Assembly (NCBI RefSeq): GCF_023278565.1 | Contig: NC_064680.1 | Span: 3,348,001 to 3,412,000 of the forward strand | Direction: 5' to 3' | Origin: Colletotrichum lupini | Lineage: Eukaryota > Ascomycota > Sordariomycetes > Glomerellales > Glomerellaceae | Length of the DNA: 64,000 nucleotides | Shown here: piece after piece, positions 1 to 9,540 of the stretch | Position numbering within the stretch: the first letter of the stretch is position 1 | Layout: every line of letters starts with the position of its first letter | The notes under the pieces: model-generated | What the model was told of the DNA's origin: nothing | The model's input: the letters and a program-made list of their open reading frames with translations, nothing else | Databases searched by the model: none | Position numbers and translations under genes: made by a program

Positions 1-837
1 TGCTTCGCTGACATTATTCAGCCATCCAAGCCGGACACATTTCTCTGTCACTGGGTGAATGAGGAGTATCTCAAGCATTTTGCGTGGAAAGAGAAGACCC
101 TATCGCCATGGGAAGACAGCCCAAAGCTGGTAATGCTTCTCACACGCCTGGAAGCCGCTCGACTAGGGGGTTGGTGTCAGCATCAAAATGTCTCCAAGGC
201 ACCTGGATTCGAGGCGTACACTCCAAGATTAGTTAAAGAGTTCCAGGAGATGGCGGAGGCTAAATATGGCATAACCGGTGGTAACAGGGCCCTGTACTTG
301 GGTCTTGGCGTACTCTCGTACGAAGTTGGAGGTGATCAGTACAAATGGCCACGACATTTCCTGGGATGCCCGCAGGAATTGGGCGTAACGTGGACACCAT
401 CGGGCTGTCAGTTCTGGAGAAAGGAGGCTCCCCAACAGACTCGACTGACGCAGATGTTAGTCCAGGAGCACAATCTGAAGCCCTCAAATACGGAACTTTC
501 GGCTGCGCAGCAGACTCAAGGCCAGGTCATCTCCGAGAACATACAATCTGACATGGCCAAACTAAGAAAAGGGCTTCCTTCGCCTTCGGCAGTCTTACCG
601 AGGGTACTGGATCTCAACATCCACGGTGAAAACGGCCAAACACAGATGCCTATGCATCTTGGTATCACTCAACACGGACTCCAGCAGATATTCCCCGCGA
701 TTTCAGTTGGCCAGCAAATCACCATCGATCAGCCAAGAGGCCTGAAGCGGGAGAGAGACAAGATGGTGACGGGGATCAAGGCAGAGCCTGATCATGAGGA
801 AGCACAGGACCCTCCTCGAAAACGCCGTGAGATTTGA
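1..837 (+). CDS. 3' part of an unrecognised protein, probably nuclear
   Basis: The frame is open from the first base of the window to a TGA at 835-837, so the gene starts outside and about 278 codons of its 3' end are seen. I do not recognise the family. The N-terminal half of the visible part is globular-looking and rich in Trp and Cys (for example WCQHQN, WPRHFLGCPQ, GCQFWRKE). The second half is Gln/Pro/Ser-rich and low in complexity. The last 40 residues carry two basic clusters (LKRERDK and PPRKRREI at the very end) that look like nuclear localisation signals. The mixed globular plus Gln-rich tail with basic end would suit a chromatin or transcription-related protein, but this is inference. 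An unrecognised intron inside the frame cannot be excluded. Confidence 0.55.
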   Translation, partial: CFADIIQPSKPDTFLCHWVNEEYLKHFAWKEKTLSPWEDSPKLVMLLTRLEAARLGGWCQHQNVSKAPGFEAYTPRLVKEFQEMAEAKYGITGGNRALYLGLGVLSYEVGGDQYKWPRHFLGCPQELGVTWTPSGCQFWRKEAPQQTRLTQMLVQEHNLKPSNTELSAAQQTQGQVISENIQSDMAKLRKGLPSPSAVLPRVLDLNIHGENGQTQMPMHLGITQHGLQQIFPAISVGQQITIDQPRGLKRERDKMVTGIKAEPDHEEAQDPPRKRREI

Positions 838-2040
838 AGAGACCCCGTTTCGTTCGGGGTCGCAGAGGTGTTGGACTTGGTACTCTGGTCACGTAGATAT
901 CAACAACTTACGGAAAGTCTACTTCAAATCGTCCAAAGGAGGAGTATTGATACGTAATGTACTTGGGAGATGTGATTCTCCTAACGCTAATTCGGTTTCG
1001 GTGTTGTTGTGGTTGAGTTCCTGTGAGGCGGCCGAGACGAGGAATACTGCTCTGTATCTCTTGAAGACCGGTCTCATGTCGTCGATTGGCTCGATTATCT
1101 GCTGTTAATAGTCATTCATGGCCAAAGTTGGGCCGAGTTATTAGATAATATCAGCAGTAGCCGACGCCGTGCAATAGGTACTTGGTAGTCAATTAAGCCT
1201 CATGAACGACTCTAAGCCTACAACTTTGTCTCAGTGGTAATACGTGGGTTCTTGTCACCCTGGACCATCTGTTGAAGAGAGAAGTGAAAGATTGACGCGG
1301 AAAAGGTCGACTCGGTAGTATCAATAACTGTTGCCTAGAGAGAGTGCCGTCCGTATTCGGAGACTACTTACACAGTCCGGCTTCCGGCAGCCAACGGATG
1401 CTATGTCAACAGAGACATAATGTAAGAAAATAACACTAAAATTTCGGCAAAGTTTCAATAGAGGATGCATAACACAGCACGTTAGTAGGATATACCAAGA
1501 AGGATCTCCATTCTGGCCAAAGGCGGACATCGCTAGTGTCAGCTGAGGCACAGCGTTTGACCACAGCCGGCTATAAGTCACATCAACCGGACCAAACCGC
1601 AGGATCGTCTCACAATCATGCTTTTTTTTTTTGGCCTAAATCGGCTTCATAAACAGTGAGACTACTTTCGCCTGGAACCGAAGACTCTGTACTCCTGTAG
1701 TTTCAATTCTTGAGATAACTCCTCGCGCATTATGATGACTCGCTATCAACTATACCGACCAGCAATTCGGTCAAGCTGCTAATGACACCTACCTCAAACT
1801 GGAATTGAAATGGATCCTGACTACTCATGTAGCTTTATTTTTCCATGCTGCTCCAGGGATAACAAATCGGAAAGAGGGATATCGAAGCATTGCGGCACAA
1901 TAAGCTCAATCTTACCAACAATCAGCCCACTTTACAATGACTTCGTCGAGACATAGAAAAACGCTTTGCCACCCAGAAGCTGTGTCTATTCAGAAACAGC
2001 ATGAACTTCTTTTTTTATGATCGAAACTACATCCACAGTC
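838..2040. other. Intergenic, no gene seen
   Basis: About 1.2 kb between the partial first gene and the decayed glycosyltransferase. Only short random open frames are present. A T-run of a dozen bases lies near 1621-1632. No RNA gene or repeat was recognised. Confidence 0.6.
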
Positions 2041-3671
2041 ATGTAACGACCAGACTGCTCCTTCAAGCGGCGTATCCTGCTATGCTCGACTGTCGGCGGG
2101 TTCATCCACGCCGCCCCGGTCCTCGAACTCGGCGCTGTACTCGCAGCCCGCGGCCACGAAGTCCACTTCGGAACCAACTCCGGCCAGGAGCACTGGGCGT
2201 CAGACTATCCATCCATCACCCGCGTCCACAGCTTCGGTCCAGCCATGCCAGACGCCGATGCCGAAGCGCACTACGCGCACATGATACAGTGGCGGCCCAG
2301 CGACGGCGTCGGATCCATCATGGAATCCAAGTATCTCTTTGACTCCTACTAGCCGGACACTTGGTTCCATTTACGCGAACTCATGCTCGACACAGAAATC
2401 AAGCCTGACATGATTATCGCAGACTTCTTCCTCGAGGCTGCGGCCAAGGATATGATGATTGAGTTTGGTGTCCCCATTGCCGTCATGTGGCCGTAGATGC
2501 CGTATCTTCTGGCGCCTGTGAGCTGTATCCCCGGCCAGCCGGGCTTCCAGGTTGATTTCACGCCCACCTCGGAGAAGGCTTCGGTTTGGTCGCGCATCAG
2601 GAATGAGATGGTCTTGTTCTGGGCGCTGCCGCATATTTTTGCATAGACTCGTTGGACGCGGACGATGCGGAGACGACAAGGCGTGAAGCATTCGGTTCCA
2701 GTGGCGCCTAAACCGAACCATCTTGTGTTCGTCAACTTCTTCTTTGGACTGGAGCCGGCCAAGGACTTGCCTCCACTTATGCAAGTGGTCGGACCGATCT
2801 TGGGGGATGAGTACCCTCAGCTCGATGAAAGCTACCGAGCGTTTCTAGAGTCTCACAATAAGACGGTATATGTCGCTCCAGGCACTCATATTGCAGTTCT
2901 GGAAGCAGATCTAATGAAGCTGCTCAACGGTCTTGTCATGGCTATAGATGTTGGGCATATCAACGGGGCCATATGGTCTATTGGGAAGTCAGCGAGGTAG
3001 AATTTTGATAGATCAGCACATGTCGAGCGAACTGATGGTAGAAGGATCTCATTCGGTGAGATTCTCGATGAGAAGCACCCCGATATTCGAATCACCTGTT
3101 TCGCACCCCAGCGAGCCATTCTCGATCATCCCAACACCAAGCTTTATCTCACTCACGGAGGCAGTTCAGCGCAAATGAGACCCTATTCCACGGAAAACCC
3201 ACTCTGTTTCTGGGATTCTTCTTCGACCAGCTCGCCAACAGCGCCCGCCTGGTCGAAGCAGACGTCGGTCTCGCCCTGGACGAGTTTGACTTCACCGCCA
3301 CCGAGATCTCAGACAAGATCGGCCGAATCGTATCCGACGTTGGCGGATCCTTTGGCAGGAACGTTGAGCGTATGAAGAGGATAGCGCGCGTAGCATCCCG
3401 ACGTAAGGAACTTGCTGTCGACATAGTCGAGGAGGTCATCTTTGATCACGAGTTGCGCTTGGTAGGCGGAAGAGCGCTGCGACCGATGCACCTTCAGACG
3501 GCAGACATGCGGATGTCGGTGCGGAAGGCTAGGAACTGGGATCTGTGGCTCGTCTCCGTCTCTATGTTGGCGGTCGGGGGTACAATCTACTTCATGGCCG
3601 CGAAGTATGCTCGGCGGCTCGATTTAGGCATCTTTAGATTTGTCTCGGGTATCGTGTACGACGTGAATTGA
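2041..3671 (+). pseudogene. Decayed UDP-glycosyltransferase
   Basis: One frame can be followed from an ATG at 2041 through glycosyltransferase-B-fold features: an N-terminal nucleotide-fold strand followed by GGFIHAAPVLELGAVLAARG (residues about 18-37), a VMWP loop, and the C-terminal UDP-sugar donor region with CFAPQRAILDHPNTKLYLTH followed by GG and, after a frameshift, FFDQLANSARLVE. The extreme C-terminus (3540-3671) holds a hydrophobic membrane anchor (LVSVSMLAVGGTIYFMA), as in membrane-tethered fungal UGTs. Five in-frame stops interrupt it: TAA at 2044 directly after the ATG, and TAG at 2350, 2494, 2644 and 2998. A frameshift lies near 3172, within the HGGxxS...E donor motif. Every stop reads as CAA/CAG changed to TAA/TAG. 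The family would transfer a sugar from UDP-sugar to a lipid or small molecule. It lies 0.56 kb upstream of a P450, so the two may once have been one metabolic unit. It cannot encode a working enzyme. Confidence 0.88.
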
Positions 3672-4065
3672 ACCAGAGACTTGGCTCGACAGCTTGATTT
3701 GCAAAATGATGCGATACTCGAAAACAATGGGCGTTGAAGGAACGAGTATACACATTCCACTGATCGGGGCTATTGGACTTGTCAAATTCGTGAGTTTCTT
3801 CGAGATGACTTCATTTGTGTCATGTGTAGAAAGAAGGAAGAAGATATGGTAGGCCGGTTTTAGTGCTTATTGATGGAAAGCCAAGTGTTTACGGAGTCTA
3901 CGCTACGAAGGATGCCTGCAGATCGATAAATCGGCTCTGCTTTTGGCCTTGTCTTACACGGACGTAGACATTCCAGCTCATGTTGAACCTCCGGTCTGGA
4001 GCGGGGGCGGCGGAAAGCTACAGCCATGAGCAGATCCGGCCTTTTAATAGCAACCCTTCGATAAG

Positions 4066-4072
4066 TATATAT
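4066..4072 (+). promoter_or_regulatory. TATA-like element upstream of the P450
   Basis: TATATAT lies about 160 bp before the P450 start codon in otherwise mixed sequence. The position suits a TATA box with a 5' leader of about 130 nt. There is no independent support. Confidence 0.3.
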
Positions 4073-4232
4073 GGGATGGGGAACCGCAAAGTTCAAAAGA
4101 ACTCATTCAAAAATTTTTTATGGATTACTGAACAAAGTCAGCATTGGCTTCGAAAAGTCGATTAAGAGGGAAAGGTTGTCGATATCCCTGCACATCAATA
4201 CCGGCTACCTTACAAGCCAGCCCTACACTGTG

Positions 4233-6031
4233 ATGGGGATTTCAAACGAACTGATTGTCGTGCGGCTGGGCAACCCGGATGTGAAGACTCTCTTATCAGC
4301 ATGCCTATTCCTCATACTCGCCTACGGAGCATTGAAGGTCCTCAAGGCATTATGGAATGGCCTCACAGGCCCAATGACCAAGATACCTGGGCCGTGGCTC
4401 AATAGATTCACGGCTCTGCCCTGGATGGTGGCAGTCGTCAGAGGCAAGGCGTTTGAGAAGGGGATCAACTACAACCGTAGATACGGTGACATTGTCCGAG
4501 TCGGTGAGTTGTAATACGCGTCTCTCAAACATGATGACCTTTGCCGACACCTAATTGAAAAGCCCCCGATCTCGTTCTCGTCTCCGACGAAAAGTCCGTC
4601 CACCAGATTCTAGTAGGAATGGACCTCCGAAAGAGCGTCCTGTATGAAAAGTTCAGCCAAAACGAAGACGGCGTCACGCTCTTCACCATGCGAGATCGGG
4701 CGCAGTACCGCACCCGGCGAAGGCTCTTCTCTCATGGCTTCTCCATCAGTTACCTCAAGGGCCTTGAGCCGCTGAAGCTGAGTTGTATCGAGGCGCTTGA
4801 GGAGTTCATCGACAATCAGTGCGTCCGGGATTGAGGCGAAACCGTCATTGATGCTTGGAACCTCATGGGCCGCCTGGCGTCCGACATCATGAGCGCAACT
4901 GCGTTTGGGGGCTCGTTTGAGTTGGTGAAGAATGGAGAGCATCCTATCCGCAAGAAGTTCTCTGAGAGCTTTAAGAGGGGCACAATTGTAAGTGTCACTC
5001 CAGTTGGTGGCGAGACGAAATGGCTAACGATTGGCGGGGAAAAGTATCAACTCCTGCCCTTCTTGAAGTATATCCCCTTCCTACCCAAATTTCGGGATCC
5101 CGAACTTGCTCAACTCATCAGTGATATCATCGAAAAGAGGCAAGCGTCGACCGACAAGCTGGCCAAGCCTGACCTGCTACAGCTCCTCCTCGACACGCAT
5201 GAAAAGAACCCAGAGACATTGTCGCGTATCGAGGTGTTTTCCGAGATGCTCGTCTTTTGGCTAGCGGGCAGCGAGACGACCGCTAGCACGCTCACATTCG
5301 CAATGATGTTCTTGCTCAATGACCCCCCTTCCTACCAAAAACTTGTCAACGAGATTCGGGGGAGGTTTCCGTTATCGAATTCGCCGGTTTCAGACGACCA
5401 AACGACGGACTTGCCGTTCTTGCACGCTGTTTTGAAAGAGACAATGAGGCTTGCTCCTCCGGCAACTGGTGGTAGGATTCCTCTTTCCTCAAGTCTGAAT
5501 GTATGATTTACTGACAGTTTATCAGGGCTTCAAAGACAGACTGATGAAGATGTGATTCTGTCTGATCACTTGATCCCAGCTGGGGTAAGCCGCCTTTCCT
5601 ACGAGACACTTAAGTCAAAGTCCATCTTTCCCGGAGCTTGACTGACACCGAACAGACTAGAGTGACTGCAAACACCACCGTACTGCACTGGGACGAGAAG
5701 CAGTGGCCTGACGCAGAGAAGTTCGTTCCCGAGAGATGGCTGTCTGACTACAAGGGCACGGCCGCCAACGAAAGAACGGCATACTACCCCTTTTCTGCGG
5801 GATCGCGGAACTGTATTGGAAAACAGTAAGTCGCCCAATGGCTCTCACCTTCAGCCTGGTACTAATCAAGTGAGAAGATTCGCGTGGACGGAGCTGCGGC
5901 TCACCCTTGTGTCTCTACTTCGGCGGTACGACCTGTCTCTAATCCCCAATCAGTCTCACGAACTTGTTCATTTCACAGTCCTTCATCTGAAAGCGGGAAA
6001 GTACATGATTGGCATCAGACCTAGATCTTAG
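4233..6031 (+). pseudogene. Cytochrome P450 monooxygenase with one in-frame stop
   Basis: Five exons fit: 4233-4503, 4563-5471, 5526-5584, 5656-5825 and 5878-6031, totalling 521 codons, the usual length of a microsomal fungal P450. An N-terminal membrane anchor (LLSACLFLILAYGALKVL) is followed by the Pro-rich hinge KIPGPW. The I-helix AGSETT (O2 activation), K-helix ExxR (KETMR), PERF-type FVPERW and heme-binding FSAGSRNCIG are all intact, and the Cys heme ligand is present. A TGA at 4832-4834 interrupts exon 2, between QCVRD and GETVIDAW. The frame is otherwise unbroken on both sides and no acceptable intron removes it. CGA-to-TGA is the simplest origin. Substrate and CYP family are not assignable by eye. 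The gene is either a recent pseudogene or a sequencing error. It follows the dead UGT on the same strand. Confidence 0.85.
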
Positions 6032-6593
6032 CATTCTGATTCGGAATACCAAAGCCTTCGATATGAATCGAAATGATGATATTATAGTCGTTTGATGTAA
6101 CCCATTTTCTTTATCTTAGTCCCTGGTATGAGTAGGCGCGAATCCATCCATTCATCATGAATGGCTCGAGCAGGTGAGAATGAAAGTCTGAACCGTTTTG
6201 ACTTCGATCTCGACCTTTTGGCGCGTTCACGGTATAACAAAGGCGAGGTTCTCCTATAGCTGAGCGTGTTTGTTTCATAAGAACTGAATACGTTAGTGAA
6301 TGGTGAGGTATCTATCGCCGCCGAGTATCAACGGGTAACAGTGAAAGCTGCAGCACTGCCTTTTGCAGGGGAGGTGAGGCCCTATTCAAAGTACCTTACG
6401 GGTATGCGTATGTACAGGGGCGCGTTGCTGGAAAGCTAAGTGGGCCTTACGTAACAACCTGCACTTGAGAAGATTACCTAATTTTCTTAGAGCTCCGAAC
6501 CCCTACCTTCCGACAGGGAATTTTTTTCCTTTTCCTCATCTTGCTTCCGAGAACTTCTCAATTCCCCTTCTCTCCCCTTCTTTTTCCTTCACC
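6032..6593. other. Intergenic / promoter of URI-like gene
   Basis: About 560 bp holding the P450 3' end and the upstream region of the next gene. The last 70 bases before 6594 are strongly pyrimidine-rich (CCTTCTCTCCCCTTC), as is common just upstream of fungal start codons. Nothing else is seen. Confidence 0.5.
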
Positions 6594-8414
6594 ATGGCAG
6601 CAGTCAGAGACAGTTTCCTGAACCTGGAAAAGCATCGCCTGCAGCTTGAAGACTCTGTCGCTAAGCTGCAGAAGGCTTTGCAGCACTGGCAAAAATGGGA
6701 CGCTGAATACGAGTCCTTGAGAGAGGAAATCGAGTCGGTTCCCCAGCCTGCCAGTCGGGAGGCTCTTGCGCGCATTCGCAGAGACTTCGAGGGCGAGGTT
6801 GTCGACAAGAAAGAGATCAACGACCTTTTTGGGCGCATTGATCTGAAGCCTGCCGACCAGATTGTCAACCTGCTTTCGCGTCGCATCGACTATGTTTCCA
6901 AGAACATCGCCACTCTTGAGAAGCAGCTCGAGACTGCGGAAGAGAAGCACGCTGCCGCCAGCGTTCTCAGCAATCCTGATGTGCGGGATGAGGATGGCTT
7001 GCCTATAACGGAGATCATCGAGGAGCTCGACGAAGAGGGTAATGTGCTCTCCAGCCGATTGCAGCAGCCTGGCGATTCGAGCGCTCAGATCAGGGAGATC
7101 CTGGAGAAGGCAGGCGTCAAGGACATCCCAACCGGCCAACCCTCGCAGACGGAGAAGACAGGGCCCATCGTGGAAGACATTACCGACGAGCCTTTGGCTA
7201 AGGCATCCGACTCAACATCAGCAGCCCAGAATCCCGCGCAGTCTGTGAAGGAGCAGCTTCCCGAAGCAGAGGTTGACGACTCTGAGGCAGTCAAGAAGTC
7301 CGTCTCATTCGCCGAAGACACCAAGCCCTCGGCAGAGCAGCAGGTCTCGAGGAACGCCCAACGAGTGGAAGAGATCATGCAGACCGCCAGGAGCCAGGAA
7401 AACATCAGCCGCGAAGCGCCCGTCATTCCCGAAGACGAGTCTGAGGAAGATGCCTTTCTCCGCCGAGAGATGCTGAAATACGGCATGGAAGAGGTGGGCC
7501 AAGTCGTGGCTGAACTCAACCTTGAGGATGGCGATGGCTCTGCCGATGATGACGAGGACTGGGAGTATGAGTACTCTGATCTCGAGGACGACGATGAAGA
7601 AGACAAGTTTGGTCGGTCTACTTCCAGCGTCTTAGACGACGGGTATCATCAGCGGATGTTAGAGCTCGAAAAGCGACTCGGGGTCAAGTCTCGGTTCACT
7701 CAGAAGTCAGAAGCAGATGACCAGGAGTCAGACGAAGACCAACAGGGCATTGGCCGCATCATCGTTAACTCAGGTGACAGGGGCAAGGCGGTCGAAGCTG
7801 CCAAGCCGTCGCCTGTCCCTACGACGTCCATCCTGAGGACCTCTTCCCCGACGGACGCGGACGAGAGCAAGAAGAGCGTCCGGTTCGCACAGAGCCTGGA
7901 TGTCGCCCCAGATAGCGTTCCGGACACCGCTGCCGCGCCGCCGACTGTTCCTCAACCACCTCCAGAGCCCATCGTGGAGCCTCTCAGCGACATTGTAGAG
8001 CGTACCGGCCCCGCCAGACAAGCGGAGGCCAAGTCAACCCGCAAGGCGTCTCGGTTCAAGAAGCAGAAGGCAGCGCCGACGGTCGTTGATGATGGCTTCG
8101 TTCCCATGGGCCCGCGCGATGTGCCGTCACGCTTCATCGACCAAGACAGGCCCACCGCCCCGACGGGACCTGAGGGGAAGACACTGGCAGACGCAGTCGT
8201 CGAGAAGGAGAGCAAACCTCAGGACGAGAACGCTTTTGACGAGGACTTCATCGACCAGGATCTCGCCGACGAGTATCACCGACAACGTCGGAACTTCATC
8301 CAGAAACAGGGTGGCTTCCTCCAAGAGGATACGTCCGTGGTCCGGCCTCTTGATGAAGCTGATGGTGGTCAGCGTATCAGCAAGTTCAAAGCTGCACGTC
8401 TCTCTAAGCAGTGA
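6594..8414 (+). CDS. URI/Bud27-type prefoldin-like protein
   Basis: Single-exon gene of 606 codons. The ATG at 6594 was chosen because it sits in CACCATGG and begins the conserved region; an in-frame upstream stretch without conservation was ignored. Residues about 1-125 form the paired coiled coils of an alpha-class prefoldin (LNLEKHRLQLEDSVAKLQKA ... RRIDYVSKNIATLEKQLETA). The long middle part is acidic and disordered, with runs such as DDDEDWEYEYSDLEDDDEED around residues 315-335. Two KKSV.FA repeats (KKSVSFAED and KKSVRFAQS) resemble the short motif seen in URI-family tails, and a conserved C-terminal segment (FDEDFIDQDLADEYHRQRRNFI) ends the protein. Family members bind the Rpb5 subunit and help assemble RNA polymerases in the cytoplasm, and influence translation initiation. 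The assignment rests on architecture. The region just after the stop appears to carry two snoRNA-bearing introns. Confidence 0.75.
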   Translation: MAAVRDSFLNLEKHRLQLEDSVAKLQKALQHWQKWDAEYESLREEIESVPQPASREALARIRRDFEGEVVDKKEINDLFGRIDLKPADQIVNLLSRRIDYVSKNIATLEKQLETAEEKHAAASVLSNPDVRDEDGLPITEIIEELDEEGNVLSSRLQQPGDSSAQIREILEKAGVKDIPTGQPSQTEKTGPIVEDITDEPLAKASDSTSAAQNPAQSVKEQLPEAEVDDSEAVKKSVSFAEDTKPSAEQQVSRNAQRVEEIMQTARSQENISREAPVIPEDESEEDAFLRREMLKYGMEEVGQVVAELNLEDGDGSADDDEDWEYEYSDLEDDDEEDKFGRSTSSVLDDGYHQRMLELEKRLGVKSRFTQKSEADDQESDEDQQGIGRIIVNSGDRGKAVEAAKPSPVPTTSILRTSSPTDADESKKSVRFAQSLDVAPDSVPDTAAAPPTVPQPPPEPIVEPLSDIVERTGPARQAEAKSTRKASRFKKQKAAPTVVDDGFVPMGPRDVPSRFIDQDRPTAPTGPEGKTLADAVVEKESKPQDENAFDEDFIDQDLADEYHRQRRNFIQKQGGFLQEDTSVVRPLDEADGGQRISKFKAARLSKQ

Positions 8415-8437
8415 TCTGGTCGGACCCAGAAGAATAG

Positions 8438-8630
8438 GTATGTGGCTGATTGTTTTCTTAACCTCAACTCCCTCCCCAAAATGATGACCAAGACAATTAT
8501 TTATACAGTTATCCCTATCTCAATAACATTATGTGGATACGGTTCTAATTTCTGATTTCCTTCTTTCTGCTACTCACGTTTGACGATCTTGTCCAAGGAA
8601 TCTGGCTAACAAGACGCAAGGTTACCACAG
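8438..8630 (+). other. Probable snoRNA host intron 1
   Basis: Starts with GTATGT only 24 nt after the URI-like stop codon, has a CTAAC branch-point-like site at 8606-8610 and ends with CAG at 8630 (an AAG at 8620 is an alternative). It encloses a C/D snoRNA at 8481-8555. It is 193 nt, nearly the size of the second intron (195 nt), and shares sequence with it across the snoRNA and around the branch site (GGCTAACAA). Splicing is inferred. Confidence 0.55.
8481..8555 (+). ncRNA. C/D-box snoRNA, copy 1 (snR38-like guide)
   Basis: Box C ATGATGA at 8481-8487 and box D CTGA at 8552-8555 bracket 75 nt, with a D'-like CTCA at 8519-8522 and a C'-like ATGTGGA at 8531-8537, in the order C-D'-C'-D. Just upstream of D' is CAGTTATCCCT (8506-8516), the exact complement of AGGGATAACTG in the peptidyl-transferase region of eukaryotic 25S rRNA. 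Counting five bases from D' points to the second G of GGGATAAC, which I recall as the site methylated under guidance of yeast snR38 (Gm2815). The guide in front of box D (GGATACGGTTCTAATTT) has no target I can name. An 8-nt-variant second copy lies 263 bp downstream. The terminal stem is weak (AAA/TTT). Confidence 0.78.
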
Positions 8631-8701
8631 GATACGCCAGCTTCACCATTCGTACCTCCTTGAATGTCCCAGGCTCAGCTCGCCGTGACACATCATGCTA
8701 G

Positions 8702-8896
8702 GTAAGACGAATATTTACTAGCTTTCATTTCCTCCCCCTCGACCTGATGACCAAGACAATTTTTTATACAGTTATCCCTATCTCAATTCCAATGTGTGGA
8801 TATGGTTCTAATTTCTGATCTCGATGCTATTGCTACTTTGTTGTTTGCACTTCACTTCATCGTCAAGAGTCACGGCTAACAAACGAAACGTTGCAG
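8702..8896 (+). other. Probable snoRNA host intron 2
   Basis: Starts with GTAAGA, has GGCTAAC before the 3' end and closes with TTGCAG at 8891-8896. It encloses the second snoRNA copy. The 71 nt between the two introns (8631-8701) would be a non-coding exon. The shared layout suggests that one snoRNA-bearing intron was duplicated in tandem. Confidence 0.55.
8744..8818 (+). ncRNA. C/D-box snoRNA, copy 2 (snR38-like guide)
   Basis: Box C CTGATGA (8744-8750; first base off consensus) and box D CTGA (8815-8818), again exactly 75 nt apart end to end. The 11-nt rRNA-complementary guide CAGTTATCCCT (8769-8779) and the following CTCA D' box are identical to copy 1. A C'-like GTGTGGA lies between. 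A TCGA/TCGA terminal stem flanks the boxes. Differences from copy 1 fall mainly in spacer positions. In the box-D guide a single C-to-T change (GATACGG to GATATGG) would keep pairing with a G. Confidence 0.75.
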
Positions 8897-9540
8897 TTCC
8901 CGAATCCAGTGATCACACTGACTGATTGTCCCCCAATCCATTGTTCCCGTCCAGATCTGACCCTGCAACGCCATCCATTCGGACGCGGAGAGGTGGATAG
9001 AACGGATAGCAAATTGGATTGATAGAGACCTTACTTTGGGCCTCCCCACGCGATCGGCGATTCTGTAGTTCATGAATCCTGTCGTGTCTTGCTTCTCATA
9101 CTTTGCTACTGTCCACTAATTCTTACAGTGTTGGTTTCTTGTGATGTCGTGGGCAAACTTATTGCGCATCTTCCCCCCAACTAGCGTGCATCGATTGGGA
9201 GGAAATTGGTCTAGTTTGCGAAACGGACTGCTTATCAATCTGACAATTGATGGGTCGCAGCAATCAATCTGCTTCACCATTACTAGCGGATCCAAGAGCA
9301 ATGGTCTACGCATGGGCTCTCTGATGCCGTAACCTATGGCTTTCGCCATTCGGTGGTTTTGGCTCTTCGTTTCACCCCTGACATAGCTTTTCAGCTCAGA
9401 AGAAGCATTTAGATAGGATTCAATACAAGATCATGGCGGTTCTAAGCATAAATCTTTCCCTACATCAATCTGTCATGAACATGTGTGTACTTTTATTGAT
9501 TTAGACTCATTTCTCGTGAAAAAGCGGGATCTCTTGATGT
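8897..9540. other. Possible continuation of the snoRNA host transcript
   Basis: No protein frame is supported. A CACTAATTC branch-like site with TTACAG at 9124-9129 could be another 3' splice site. TGATGT (9142) with CTGA (9238-9241) is too imperfect to call a third snoRNA. The 3' UTR of the minus-strand NudC gene must also end here. Confidence 0.4.

Noticed and set aside
4818..4834. Very short intron that would remove the P450 stop
   Set aside because: The only GT...AG that spans the stop is about 16 nt, far below a workable intron, and family alignment shows continuous coding through it.
2041..6031. Active UGT-P450 biosynthetic gene pair
   Set aside because: The UGT is dead by several stops and a frameshift and the P450 has a nonsense codon, and no synthase gene is nearby.
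9139..9243. Possible third C/D snoRNA (TGATGT ... CTGA)
   Set aside because: Box C has a mismatch at a key position, and no guide, D' or C' element was found.
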